From contig NZ_SSDJ01000067.1 in NCBI RefSeq assembly GCF_004794465.1, positions 1-64,000 on the forward strand: 64,000 nt of DNA, written 5' to 3'. The stretch comes from Microbacterium sp. K24. GTDB lineage: Bacteria; Actinomycetota; Actinomycetes; Actinomycetales; Microbacteriaceae. Positions 63,878-64,000 of this stretch are shown in pieces (position 1 is the stretch's first letter; every line of letters begins with the position of its first letter). The translations under genes and the position numbers were made by a program. Under the pieces are notes generated by a model. It was given only the letters and a program-made list of their open reading frames with translations, did no database searches and was not told the origin of the DNA.

Positions 63878-63879
63878 CT

Positions 63880-64000
63880 CTAGCGCGGCGGCAACGCGTC
63901 CCGACCGGGTGACGCCGGCGTCCAGCGCGTCATCCCGAGGGGAACCTCCAGGCTGCGCTCGGGCAGGTCGGCGGGGAGCAGGTACGGGCGGCGGATCACC
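63880..64000 (-). CDS. C-terminal fragment of a gene cut by the window edge
   Basis: Reading the minus strand from the right edge gives an open frame of 39 codons ending ...VPLGMTRWTPASPGRDALPPR and TAG at 63882-63880. The upstream part is outside the window, so no function can be given. The open frame, consistent codon use and repeat-type terminator beyond the stop support a real gene. Confidence 0.55.
   Translation of the reverse strand, partial: VIRRPYLLPADLPERSLEVPLGMTRWTPASPGRDALPPR

Overview
The window is high-GC (roughly 68-70 %) actinobacterial chromosome. The gene content, the frequent GTG starts and the strong preference for the word GGATGCC/GGCATCC point to a Microbacteriaceae member, most likely Microbacterium. 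The left end lies near the replication origin: it carries a dense cluster of six parS sites followed by parA-parB. No ribosomal RNA, tRNA, CRISPR array, insertion sequence or prophage was seen.

Layout. 1-1816: gene-poor origin-proximal segment with about four ~200-bp tandem repeats, three of which carry parS, and three further parS sites, the last inside the first codons of parA. 1817-6098: parA, parB, a sugar MFS transporter, a small hypothetical and a GrpB-like protein. 6386-11635 (minus): trxA, trxB, murJ and a DUF6049-type membrane-anchored protein, the conserved actinobacterial block that normally sits beside the CCA-adding enzyme. Here that gene (26137) is about 14 kb away. Between them are a methyltransferase, a luciferase-like oxidoreductase, secreted or cell-wall proteins (LPGTG and LATTG anchors), a Tat-exported phospholipase C-like enzyme, a purple-acid-phosphatase-like enzyme, a lipoprotein, a BLUF photoreceptor, an aldo/keto reductase, a flavin oxidoreductase and an HD hydrolase.

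27.5-41 kb is an accessory region. It holds a VapBC pair, a GntR/HAD pair facing a kinase-oxidoreductase-SnoaL operon with a perfect GntR-type operator, a DUF3494 ice-binding-like surface protein, two tiny acidic proteins, a TetR/membrane protein divergent pair, an SDR, a frameshifted methyltransferase and a two-gene RES-type toxin-antitoxin candidate.

40.9-47.6 kb (minus) is a treX-treY-treZ operon making trehalose from glycogen or maltodextrin. 47.7-52.3 kb is a GAF-type activator with its acetaldehyde-type dehydrogenase and a DUF779 protein, split by an inverted alpha/beta hydrolase. 52.3-57.9 kb (minus) is a complete peptide/nickel-type ABC transporter with a DUF1684 gene at its head. 58-64 kb holds a divergent TetR/glycosyltransferase pair and several uncharacterised membrane or conserved proteins; a minus-strand gene is cut by the right edge.

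The most unusual features are the tandem amplification of parS-bearing repeats and two families of palindromic intergenic repeats. Also notable are three hairpins built on the over-used GGATGCC word and the RES/antitoxin pair. All functional assignments rest on motif recognition by eye; no database search was possible.
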